Source of the DNA: Flavobacterium granuli
GTDB taxonomy: Bacteria > Bacteroidota > Bacteroidia > Flavobacteriales > Flavobacteriaceae
Direction: 5' to 3'
Length of the DNA stretch: 64,000 nucleotides
Assembly (NCBI RefSeq): GCF_900129705.1
Contig: NZ_FQWO01000007.1
Location: forward strand, 110,564 to 174,563
In this document: positions 26,380 to 34,102 of the stretch, piece by piece
Numbering within the stretch: position 1 is the stretch's first letter
Layout of the letters: each line of letters begins with the position of its first letter
Position numbers and translations under genes: made by a program
Notes under the pieces: model-generated
Seen by the model: the letters and a program-made list of their open reading frames with translations, nothing else
Told to the model about the DNA's origin: nothing
The model's database searches: none

Positions 26380-27795
26380 ATGAAAATAGAACAAATATAT
26401 ACAGGATGTTTAGCACAAGGAGCGTATTATATTACCTCAAATGGCGAAGCAGCAATTATAGATCCGCTACGTGAAACAGAACCTTATATGGAAAGGTTAG
26501 AAAATGACGTAGTAAAATTAAAGTACATTTTTGAAACCCATTTTCATGCGGATTTTGTTTCTGGACATTTAGATTTGAGTAAAAAAACAGGTGCGAAAAT
26601 TGTATATGGTCCCAATGCAAAGCCAGAATTTGAATTCATTTCGGCCAAAGACAATCAGGAATTTACAATTGGTACTATCAAAATAAAAGTATTGCACACC
26701 CCAGGTCACACTATGGAGAGTACGACCTACTTACTGATTGATGAAAACGGAAAAGACCACGCTATTTTCTCTGGGGATACTTTATTTATTGGTGATGTAG
26801 GCCGTCCTGATTTAGCTCAAAAAGTGACACACATGACGCAAGAAGAATTAGCTGCAGTCTTATTCCATTCCTTACGAGATAAAGTAATGACGCTAGCTGA
26901 TGATGTAATTGTATATCCAGCTCACGGTGCCGGTTCTGCCTGTGGAAAAAACATGAGTAAAGAAACTGTTTCAACAATTGGCGAACAAAAAGCTACCAAT
27001 TATGCTTTACGCGCTAATATGACGGAAACCGAATTTGTACAAGAAGTTACTGAAGGTTTGTTACCTCCTCCTGCCTATTTTGGTATGAATGTAGCTATGA
27101 ATAAAACGGGGATTGAAAGTTTTGAAGAAGTATTCAATAATGGTATGAGAGGTATTAATGCAATAGAATTTGAAAGTGTAGTTGAAAAAACCGGAGCTTT
27201 AATTTTAGACACAAGAGACAATAGTGATTTTGCAAAAGGATATGTACCACAATCGATAAACATCGGTATTAATGGTGATTTTGCTCCTTGGGTAGGTTCT
27301 TTAATTGCCGATGTAAAACAACCGATTGTCTTAGTTACTGAAATAGGTTTTGAAGAAGAAACAGTTACACGTTTAAGCCGTGTAGGTTTTGACAACTTAC
27401 TTGGCCACTTAAAATATGGATTTCAAGCATGGAAACAATCAGGTTATGAAGTTGATAGCATCAACAGAATAACTGCAGAAAAATTTGAAAAAGAAGTGAA
27501 AATTGGAGAAAGTAAAGTCATAGATGTACGCAAAAAAAGTGAATACGAAGCAGAACACGTCAATGAAGCTTATAGTCGTCCATTAGCATCCATAAACGAA
27601 TGGATAAAAGATATTAACCCAAAAGAACATTTCTACATGCATTGTGCCGGTGGATACCGAAGCATGATGGCTGCGTCAATATTACAAGCTAGAGGGTACA
27701 GGAATTTTTCTGAAATTGAGGGTGGTTTTGGGGCCATAGCTAAAACAAATATTCCTAAAACTGATTTCGTTTGCCAAAGCAAAGTTTTAAAATAA
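26380..27795 (+). CDS. Persulfide dioxygenase-sulfurtransferase fusion, copy 3
   Basis: 471 residues, the same length and start motif MKIEQIYTGC as copy 1, and clearly its close paralogue. THFHADF, TPGH, GDTLFIGDVGRPDL and the C-terminal loop CAGGYRS (C422) are all kept, so it should be active. It has no class II site of its own and starts 31 bp after copy 2, so it is read from that promoter. Two near-identical enzymes under different promoters suggest a need for dosage or staged expression. Confidence 0.9.
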   Translation: MKIEQIYTGCLAQGAYYITSNGEAAIIDPLRETEPYMERLENDVVKLKYIFETHFHADFVSGHLDLSKKTGAKIVYGPNAKPEFEFISAKDNQEFTIGTIKIKVLHTPGHTMESTTYLLIDENGKDHAIFSGDTLFIGDVGRPDLAQKVTHMTQEELAAVLFHSLRDKVMTLADDVIVYPAHGAGSACGKNMSKETVSTIGEQKATNYALRANMTETEFVQEVTEGLLPPPAYFGMNVAMNKTGIESFEEVFNNGMRGINAIEFESVVEKTGALILDTRDNSDFAKGYVPQSINIGINGDFAPWVGSLIADVKQPIVLVTEIGFEEETVTRLSRVGFDNLLGHLKYGFQAWKQSGYEVDSINRITAEKFEKEVKIGESKVIDVRKKSEYEAEHVNEAYSRPLASINEWIKDINPKEHFYMHCAGGYRSMMAASILQARGYRNFSEIEGGFGAIAKTNIPKTDFVCQSKVLK

Positions 27796-27822
27796 TAAAA
27801 ACAAACACACCTTACAATCATT

Positions 27823-28143
27823 ATGTTCAGAATATTAAAAAAAATGTTTTCAAAATCAGATAACTCTCAAATGGAAAACTTAATTAAAGAAGGTGCCTTA
27901 CTTGTAGATGTTCGCACACAAGCAGAGTTTGCTGAAGGGAATGTAAAAGGTTCCATAAATATTCCTTTAGATCAAGTAGCAAATAAAATTGACCGATTTA
28001 AAGGGAAAAAATATATTATTGTTTTTTGTAGAAGTGGAAACCGTAGTGCTCAAGCTAAAGCTATTTTAGAACAAAATGGCTTTAATAATATTACCAATGG
28101 TGGCACTTGGCAAGATGTTAACAACCTAATAAATAAAAGATGA
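27823..28143 (+). CDS. Single-domain rhodanese, cytoplasmic
   Basis: 106 residues, one rhodanese fold with active loop CRSGNRS (C69). A short hydrophobic-basic N-terminus (MFRILKKMFSK) is not a signal peptide. It moves sulfane sulfur from persulfides or thiosulfate to acceptors such as thioredoxin. Its stop codon overlaps the start of the next gene (ATGA). The second half is nearly the same as that of the following protein, so the pair arose by tandem duplication. Confidence 0.9.
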   Translation: MFRILKKMFSKSDNSQMENLIKEGALLVDVRTQAEFAEGNVKGSINIPLDQVANKIDRFKGKKYIIVFCRSGNRSAQAKAILEQNGFNNITNGGTWQDVNNLINKR

Positions 28144-28532
28144 ATTTAGTAAAAAAAGGAATATTATTTTTTATAATAATTTTTATAAGCAATTTTATAG
28201 CTGCACAAAATACTCCAAATGTATTAACTCAAACTTTATCCCAAAAAGCAAAAACAACAGAACTAAAGAGAGTGTTGAAAAAAAGACCTTTCTTAGTAGA
28301 CGTTCGAACTCCTGAAGAATTTGCTCAAGGCACTGTAAAAGGTGCAGTTAATATTCCTTTGGATCAAATACAAAACCAATTATCAAAGTTTAAAGGTAAA
28401 AAAAACATCGTTGTTTTCTGTAGAACTGGTAATCGTAGTACTCAGGCTAAAGCAATTTTAGAGCAAAATGGTTTTACTAATATTACCAATGGTGGTACCT
28501 GGCAAGATGTAAATGCAATTATAAACAAATAA
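28140..28532 (+). CDS. Single-domain rhodanese, exported
   Basis: 130 residues. A signal peptide (residues 1-22, ending in FIAAQ) places the domain in the periplasm. The active loop is CRTGNRS (C94). The stretch from the active site to the end (GKKNIVVFCR through GGTWQDVN) repeats that of the preceding gene almost word for word. The pair would thus provide the same sulfur-transfer reaction on both sides of the membrane. Confidence 0.9.
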   Translation: MNLVKKGILFFIIIFISNFIAAQNTPNVLTQTLSQKAKTTELKRVLKKRPFLVDVRTPEEFAQGTVKGAVNIPLDQIQNQLSKFKGKKNIVVFCRTGNRSTQAKAILEQNGFTNITNGGTWQDVNAIINK

Positions 28533-28549
28533 ATAGCAAATACCACGCG

Positions 28550-28610
28550 AAAATAGTTCAGTTTGAAACAGATTAATGCCTGTTTTTTTAATTGGACTAT
28601 TTTTATTAAA
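28550..28610 (+). terminator. Hairpin after the rhodanese pair
   Basis: AAAATAGTTCA pairs (one G-T) with TGGACTATTTTT, enclosing an inner GAAACAG/CTGTTTTT pairing. Likely operon terminator. Confidence 0.55.
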
Positions 28611-28621
28611 TACAACGATGT

Positions 28622-29077
28622 ATGAAATCAACATTCAAAATTTGGGAAACTAACAGAAAACTACATATCGAATTTTTAGAACAATTTTCATTAGAACAAC
28701 TCAATAAAACCCCCACTGGTTTCACAAATAATCTTATCTGGAACATTGGACATATTATAGCTACTCAACAAGGTTTAGTTTACAGATTATCCGGTTTACC
28801 GGTAACAATTTCAAAAGAATTTCATAACAAATATAAAATTGGAACATTCCCTACAAAACCAGCAACACAAGAAGAAGTAGATGAAATAAAAAGTCTGTTA
28901 CTATCTCATATTCAACAAACAAGAGACGATTATGAGGACGGAAAATTTCTAAACTTTAAGGAGTATGTGACATCAATAGGTTTTCATTTGGCTTCAATAG
29001 AAGAAGCGATAAGTTTCAACAATTATCATGAGGCAATTCACCTTGGTTTTATGATAAATATCAAAAAATTTATTTAA
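28622..29077 (+). CDS. DinB-family protein
   Basis: 151 residues, a four-helix DinB/YfiT fold. Metal-type histidines are present: NIGHII near residue 43 and YHEAIHLGF near the end. Many DinB proteins are thiol S-transferases using bacillithiol or related thiols, but others have no known role. It heads a short run with a small membrane protein and thioredoxin. Confidence 0.85.
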   Translation: MKSTFKIWETNRKLHIEFLEQFSLEQLNKTPTGFTNNLIWNIGHIIATQQGLVYRLSGLPVTISKEFHNKYKIGTFPTKPATQEEVDEIKSLLLSHIQQTRDDYEDGKFLNFKEYVTSIGFHLASIEEAISFNNYHEAIHLGFMINIKKFI

Positions 29078-29086
29078 TTCAAAAGT

Positions 29087-29302
29087 ATGCTAAATACAAT
29101 GTTCACCAATTGGAGTTTCATTAGAGCCATTCGACTGATTCTGGGTATAATAGTAATCTCTCAAGCTATATTTACCAAAAATTATTTATTCGTCATCCCG
29201 GGTGTTTTATTTACAGGCATGGCCCTTTTCAACACAGGATGTTGTGGAAGCAATGGTTGTGCTATTCCAAAATCAAAAAAACAGGGCTATGGAAAAGAGT
29301 AA
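29087..29302 (+). CDS. Small two-helix membrane protein with Cys-rich tail
   Basis: 71 residues with two hydrophobic segments (about 14-28 and 31-49) like the membrane part of YgaP/DUF2892 proteins, followed by TGCCGSNGCAIP, a CCxxxxC cluster. Its last 14 bases overlap the start of the thioredoxin gene. It could be an acceptor or donor of sulfane sulfur for the thioredoxin. I do not know a characterised homologue. Confidence 0.7.
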   Translation: MLNTMFTNWSFIRAIRLILGIIVISQAIFTKNYLFVIPGVLFTGMALFNTGCCGSNGCAIPKSKKQGYGKE

Positions 29303-29594
29303 TTTTAAAGATACTATTCATTCAGAAAACCCAGTTCTAGTTGATTTCTTTGCCACCTGGTGTGGTCCTTGCCAAATGTTAACTCCTGTTTTACAGCAAG
29401 TGAAAGACCGTCTGGGAAAACGCGTTACTATAATCAAAATAGATGTTGATAAAAATGTTAAAATAGCAGCAAAATATAAAGTTCGTGGCGTTCCTACATT
29501 ACTACTATTTCAAAATGGAAAACAATTGTGGAGACAATCCGGTGTTTTATCAACCGATGAAATAATAAATGTCATTTTAGAAAAAAGTGATTAA
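29289..29594 (+). CDS. Thioredoxin
   Basis: 101 residues from ATG 29289. The active site is WCGPC (C25, C28), and the cis-proline loop is VRGVPTL. The in-frame ATG at 29202 would add a stretch that is only an alternate frame of the upstream gene, so it was not used. The 14-bp overlap with the Cys-tail membrane protein suggests coupled translation. It can reduce rhodanese-bound persulfides and releases H2S. Confidence 0.93.
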   Translation: MEKSNFKDTIHSENPVLVDFFATWCGPCQMLTPVLQQVKDRLGKRVTIIKIDVDKNVKIAAKYKVRGVPTLLLFQNGKQLWRQSGVLSTDEIINVILEKSD

Positions 29595-29818
29595 ATAATA
29601 TAAATAGCAGTCATCATTACTGAAATTGAAATAGTAATCAAAATTATTTCACATATGTATTCTACCTAGATATAGACTGTATTCCTACAACTTATTCTCT
29701 ACACAAAAACTGTTAATTCAACTTTAAATACTGGATTAACAGAATATCTATTGTTAAATATGACCGTAAAAGCTTTAAAAATACAAAAAACTAAAAATAG
29801 TATCATCTAAAAAAAATT

Positions 29819-30793
29819 ATGAAAAAAATAAAAACAAATCCCCTAGGAATAATTTTTTCTGTAGGTTTAGGACTATTTGTATTAGTAGTTTCTAATTATT
29901 TTACTTTTTTTAATAGTATTCTTTTGGGTTTATTAGTTGGGATGGCAATTGGAAATTTTATTAAAATTCCATCAGAATTTCATTCAGGAATAAACCTTAC
30001 AAGTTCAAAAATGTTAGAATATTCAGTTATTTTTTTAGCATTTGGTATCAATTATACACATATTACAAAATTAGGTTTGCAAAGTTTTATTTTAATAACT
30101 GTTGTGGTTTTACTTGTATTATTACTTACCATTTATCTCTCTAAAAAAATAAAATGTCCTAGTTCAGCAGGTTTGTTAGTAGGTTTTGGAACTGCAATTT
30201 GTGGATCAAGTGCAATTGCTGCATTATCGCCCTCCCTACAAAAAAATAAAGAAGATGTAGGTATTGCTTTGGCAGTAGTTAATTTATATGGAACAATAGG
30301 TATGTTACTTTTACCATTTGTTTTAACAACTTTTAATATTACCTCATTTGATAGTAGCATCCTTATAGGAGGAACGCTTCATTCTGTGGGCAACGTAGCT
30401 GGTGCCGGTTTCTCAATGTCACAACTAATAGGTGAAGATGCAATAACCATAAAATTAGCAAGAATTGCATTATTATCGCCTGCATTGATACTTTTCAATT
30501 ATATATCAGAACACAAAACAACAAAAAATTGGAAGCAACACTTACAATTGCCATGGTATTTATGGAGCTTTTTAGCAATTACCATTTTAGTTTCGTTAGT
30601 AGACTTTGATAAATCTTTACTTGTTATTATGAATACGATGGTAAAGATTGTTTTAACAATAGCTATGACTGCAATTGGACTTAATGTTAGCATTAAATCA
30701 CTAATTCAATCCGGTAAAAAGGGATTATTTTTTGGATTAATTATATTTTTGATACAAATTATATTGGTTTTAGTCGGGTTACAATTTATTTGA
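29819..30793 (+). CDS. YeiH/PSE-family permease (putative sulfate exporter)
   Basis: 324 residues, about ten membrane helices. The helix-pair motif GFGTAICGSSAIAALSP and GGTLHSVGNVAGAGFSMS are typical of the YeiH (PF03601, conserved hypothetical protein 698) family. Members have been proposed to export sulfate or related anions; proof is limited. Within this block it could remove sulfate, sulfite or thiosulfate made from persulfide. Its promoter does not show the class II dyad. Confidence 0.88.
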   Translation: MKKIKTNPLGIIFSVGLGLFVLVVSNYFTFFNSILLGLLVGMAIGNFIKIPSEFHSGINLTSSKMLEYSVIFLAFGINYTHITKLGLQSFILITVVVLLVLLLTIYLSKKIKCPSSAGLLVGFGTAICGSSAIAALSPSLQKNKEDVGIALAVVNLYGTIGMLLLPFVLTTFNITSFDSSILIGGTLHSVGNVAGAGFSMSQLIGEDAITIKLARIALLSPALILFNYISEHKTTKNWKQHLQLPWYLWSFLAITILVSLVDFDKSLLVIMNTMVKIVLTIAMTAIGLNVSIKSLIQSGKKGLFFGLIIFLIQIILVLVGLQFI

Positions 30794-31180
30794 AAAATAT
30801 ATTAATCAACAACTGTTTCTTTTATTAACTCAAATCTGTGGCAAAAACAATACTTAAGGAATAAAACGCATCTATAAAAAATAAATTGGGTTGCAGAATG
30901 GAACTACTTTAGAAGCTGAATTAAAAATTATTTTTCTAAACTTGGATGTCTATCTTTTCCTTGAAAGAATACCATTCGTTGACGATTAACGATTAATAAA
31001 GGATAAATACCGATTATCAAAAAATTTCATAAGGGAATGCCCTTGTCTGAAATTATTGGAGATCACTTCATAATATAATAATAACAAAAATTATTATTCT
31101 TATTATTTGAAACGATGTGACTTTTGTTACATAGCTTTTTATTTTTAAAAACTACTTTTATAAATCTAAAATAGATTACT
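30794..31180. other. Intergenic region with promoter at its right end
   Basis: 387 bp. The right end holds the class II promoter at 31116-31160. The middle (about 30880-31060) looks like decayed coding sequence but no family could be named. Confidence 0.4.
31116..31160 (+). promoter_or_regulatory. Class II CRP/FNR-type promoter of DUF2892-DUF202
   Basis: Dyad TGTGAC-TTTT-GTTACA (31116-31131), 21 nt, then TACTTTTA (31153-31160). ATG at 31181. Confidence 0.78.
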
Positions 31181-31381
31181 ATGGAAAAAAATATGGGTAC
31201 TGTTGATAAAATCATTCGTTCTACATTTGCTATTCTTATTGGAGTACTATATTACACCGGCTTAATTAATGGCACATTAGCAATTGTACTTGGTGCTTTC
31301 GCGGGTATTTTCATTCTAACATCGTTTGCCAGTTTTTGCCCTTTGTATTTGCCATTTGGAATAAATACACGAAAAAAATGA
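31181..31381 (+). CDS. DUF2892 (YgaP-like) membrane protein
   Basis: 66 residues. GTVDKIIRSTFAI, two helices and FCPLYLPFGINT at the end are the DUF2892 pattern, the membrane half of YgaP-type rhodaneses. The conserved Cys in SFCPLY is present. Such proteins are frequent beside sulfide-response genes. The stop codon overlaps the start of the next gene. Confidence 0.9.
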   Translation: MEKNMGTVDKIIRSTFAILIGVLYYTGLINGTLAIVLGAFAGIFILTSFASFCPLYLPFGINTRKK

Positions 31382-31683
31382 AAACCGATAACGCACTTAA
31401 TAAAGATTTAATCTTAAGAGAAAGGTTAGCTTTACAACGAACTATTTTAGCTAATCAATCTACTTTCTTGGCATTTTTAAGAACATCAATGTACTTCTTG
31501 ATAGCAGGTTTGAGTTTGAGAAATTTATTGAAAATTGAAAACAGTCTAATTATAGAAATTGTACTTTTTATCACTTCTTTTATGATTTTTATATTTGGGA
31601 CAATCAACTATTTAAAACATAAAATATCAATTTCAGAAAATAAAAAACATATTGGAGATTACCAACTAGAATATTATAAATGA
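31378..31683 (+). CDS. DUF202 (YidH-like) membrane protein
   Basis: 101 residues from ATG 31378 (ATGA overlap with the preceding stop). The block LRERLALQRTILANQSTFLAFLRTSM is the DUF202 signature, followed by two more membrane helices. Function is unknown. An in-frame start further upstream lies within DUF2892 and is not needed. Confidence 0.88.
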   Translation: MKTDNALNKDLILRERLALQRTILANQSTFLAFLRTSMYFLIAGLSLRNLLKIENSLIIEIVLFITSFMIFIFGTINYLKHKISISENKKHIGDYQLEYYK

Positions 31684-31873
31684 TTCTATCCCATTTTTTT
31701 TTAACCTTATAAATATTTATAAAAACAATAATTTAATAAATTGTTCCCCTTTTTACTCAAAAAATACTCCAAGAATTAGTTGGAAATAAGTCTATAAAAA
31801 TTTGGGTTTAAAAAAAATGAAATAATTAATAATAAGATGATAAATAAAGATTCAGCAATTTAAAAAGAAAGAA

Positions 31874-32446
31874 ATGAACTGGAAAGTACAAAAAAAATCA
31901 ACACTGCAAAATATTGCTTTAATAGCATTTTTAGCGTTACTACTATTCAGTCCTCTTGGCACCATAGTAAAAGTACAACTAAATCGTATATTTGCTTTTT
32001 CGCCTACAACGATTACTGCAACTGATCAAAAAAAACTTTCAAATTACCAATGGAAACTAATTGATGCCGATGGAAAAAATGTATCGTTAGAAGATTTTAA
32101 AGGAAAAATAATATTCATTAATTTCTGGGCCACATGGTGTCCTCCATGTATTGCCGAAATGCCAAGCATGCAGAAGTTATATGCCGACTACCAAGATAAG
32201 ATTGTTTTTTTATTCGTCACGACTGATTCCTTCGAAAAAGCAAATACTTTTTTAATCAAAGAAAGTTTAAACCTTCCGGTATATCAATCTTTATCAGACC
32301 CTCCTTCCGAAATGGACTCGTCAACGATACCCGCTACTTATCTTATTGATAAACAAAATAATTTAGTTTTAGCAAAAATTGGTGCTGCTAATTGGAATAG
32401 TGATTCGTTTAGAAAAAAATTAGATAGTTTACTGAAAAAAAATTAA
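31874..32446 (+). CDS. TlpA-like membrane-anchored thioredoxin
   Basis: 190 residues. One N-terminal membrane helix (about 12-33) places a thioredoxin fold in the periplasm; the active site is WATWCPPC (C89, C92) and the cis-Pro loop is TIPATYLID. TlpA/ResA-type proteins reduce cytochrome c apoproteins or copper-carrier proteins. Several c-type cytochromes in the window are possible clients. It reads alone. Confidence 0.88.
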   Translation: MNWKVQKKSTLQNIALIAFLALLLFSPLGTIVKVQLNRIFAFSPTTITATDQKKLSNYQWKLIDADGKNVSLEDFKGKIIFINFWATWCPPCIAEMPSMQKLYADYQDKIVFLFVTTDSFEKANTFLIKESLNLPVYQSLSDPPSEMDSSTIPATYLIDKQNNLVLAKIGAANWNSDSFRKKLDSLLKKN

Positions 32447-32517
32447 AAATTAGTAAGCAAAAAAAACATTAAACTAATAAAATAGAATGATTGAATTTCA
32501 ATGTAAATTAACTTTTC

Positions 32518-32523
32518 GGAGGA
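32518..32523 (+). promoter_or_regulatory. Shine-Dalgarno sequence GGAGGA
   Basis: GGAGGA is placed 5 nt ahead of ATG 32529. Bacteroidota genes rarely show a strong anti-16S match, so this supports the first ATG over the in-frame ATG at 32547. Confidence 0.6.
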
Positions 32524-32528
32524 ATTGA

Positions 32529-33272
32529 ATGAATTATAAAACAAGAATGACTACAGAATTTACTATAAATGGAATGACTTGCAATGGATGCAGAACTGCT
32601 GTCGAGGAAATACTTTCCAAAGTGGAAGGGGTTTCACAAGCAATTGTAATTTTAGAAACTGAAACAGCAACGATACATTCCAATAATGAAATAAAATTGG
32701 ATGAATTAATAAGAGCCTTAGCTCAAAAACCAAAATTTACAATTTTAAAGAAAGAAACTATAGTTCCACTAATTGAAAACCCTGAAATTAAAAAATCTTG
32801 GTTAGCTACTTATTTTCCATTACTGCTCATTGTAGCATTTATCACTGGAATTTCACTTATCACTTCATATCAAAATGAAACTATAAAATGGATGTCATTT
32901 ATGAATAGTTTTATGGCTGGTTTTTTTATTGTTTTTTCATTTTTCAAATTATTAAACTTAAAAGGTTTTGCCAGTAGTTATGCTATGTATGATATTTTGG
33001 CTAAGAAAATTCCTGCTTATGGATTTATTTACCCATTTATTGAATTGGGTTTAGGACTCGCCTATCTCATCAACTACAACCCAAAATTAATCAATACCAT
33101 TACTTTAATTGTATTAACTATTAGCATAATAGGTGTTATAGAAAGTAATCTAAATAAACGAAAAATAAAATGTGCTTGTTTGGGTTCCGTATTTAATTTG
33201 CCTATGAGTACCGTAACTATTATTGAAGATCTAGTTATGATTTTAATGGCACTCTTTATGATTTTTAGTTGA
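32529..33272 (+). CDS. HMA domain fused to a MauE-like membrane domain
   Basis: 247 residues. Residues about 8-75 are a heavy-metal-associated domain with GMTCNGC (C18, C21). Then four membrane helices (about 92-110, 119-142, 160-182, 188-205 and a final one at 228-246) form a MauE/DoxX-like module, with CACLGS between. The soluble metal-binding domain would pass copper or mercury to, or sense it for, the membrane part. It may pair with the TlpA protein upstream. Confidence 0.82.
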   Translation: MNYKTRMTTEFTINGMTCNGCRTAVEEILSKVEGVSQAIVILETETATIHSNNEIKLDELIRALAQKPKFTILKKETIVPLIENPEIKKSWLATYFPLLLIVAFITGISLITSYQNETIKWMSFMNSFMAGFFIVFSFFKLLNLKGFASSYAMYDILAKKIPAYGFIYPFIELGLGLAYLINYNPKLINTITLIVLTISIIGVIESNLNKRKIKCACLGSVFNLPMSTVTIIEDLVMILMALFMIFS

Positions 33273-33322
33273 TTTTTTATAAAAAAAATTGATTTAATTG
33301 TTTAGAACAATAAATTTATACC

Positions 33323-33661
33323 ATGAAATTTTTTGCGTATATATTATGTTTTTATTTAACTACTCTAACTGCACTCCCATCTGTTAGAGTATTAAAGATG
33401 CAATTTATTGAAAGAAATCAATCCGCATGTTCTACAACTAATACAGTTAATAATTCCCAATCAAGTTGTGAAAAGGGAAATTTTATAATGAATTTAAACT
33501 TTAGTCCCACACAATGCATTAAGGAGCAATTCATACCATTTATTTCAGTTACACCTTTATTTGAAACGATAAAAAAAGAAAAATCCAATTACGAAAAGAT
33601 TTTTATCTCCCAATATTTCAACTCCATTTGGCAACCGCCAAAGATTATTTCTTTAGTTTAA
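33323..33661 (+). CDS. Small exported Cys protein ending in WQPP, family member A
   Basis: 112 residues. One N-terminal membrane segment or signal (residues 1-18), two cysteines in SACSTTN and SSCEKGN, and a C-terminal NSIWQPPKI. The protein at 37111 is a clear paralogue (LPTVRLVKM versus LPSVRVLKM; NTIWQPPEI versus NSIWQPPKI). Role unknown; see 37111. Confidence 0.65.
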   Translation: MKFFAYILCFYLTTLTALPSVRVLKMQFIERNQSACSTTNTVNNSQSSCEKGNFIMNLNFSPTQCIKEQFIPFISVTPLFETIKKEKSNYEKIFISQYFNSIWQPPKIISLV

Positions 33662-33736
33662 TACCCCTCTAAATAAAAAGGAACAAAGCCCATAACAGTT
33701 TGCTAGTTATGAGGCAATACTATAATATATACCTAA

Positions 33737-34102
33737 ATGAAAACTAAAATAATAATTACAAGCATGATAGCCTTATTCGCTTTTTCAAGCTTTCAACTTA
33801 TAGACAACAGTCAAAATTATAAGAGTATCATAAAAAATACAAACAAAAATTTTGATTTAAAAAAGCACAAATCCTATTTTTCACAAGCAATGGTGAGTTG
33901 CGCAAAGTGTCACGATTGTCAAAACGAGAATCCGATTGTTCAAGATAGTACCAGAATTAGTATACAAGATTATTCTGAAAATTTTAAAGAAAAATCAATT
34001 CAGGTTTCAAAAAATCAAACTCAAACCAAACAAGTCAACATCGAAAAAACTAATTTGAACGATGTTCAAAATACGGATAATTTAAAAACGCAAGTAAAAT
34101 GA
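33737..34102 (+). CDS. Small exported protein with one CxxCH motif
   Basis: 121 residues with a signal-like start (about 1-20). The motif CAKCHDC could bind a haem c or a metal. The C-terminal half is Gln/Asn/Lys-rich and probably disordered. It overlaps the next gene (ATGA), so it belongs to the T9SS-Kelch/cytochrome cluster. Confidence 0.65.
   Translation: MKTKIIITSMIALFAFSSFQLIDNSQNYKSIIKNTNKNFDLKKHKSYFSQAMVSCAKCHDCQNENPIVQDSTRISIQDYSENFKEKSIQVSKNQTQTKQVNIEKTNLNDVQNTDNLKTQVK

Noticed and set aside
30880..31060. Possible decayed transposase or regulator gene
   Set aside because: Translation in all frames gives short broken pieces, and no family motif could be recognised.
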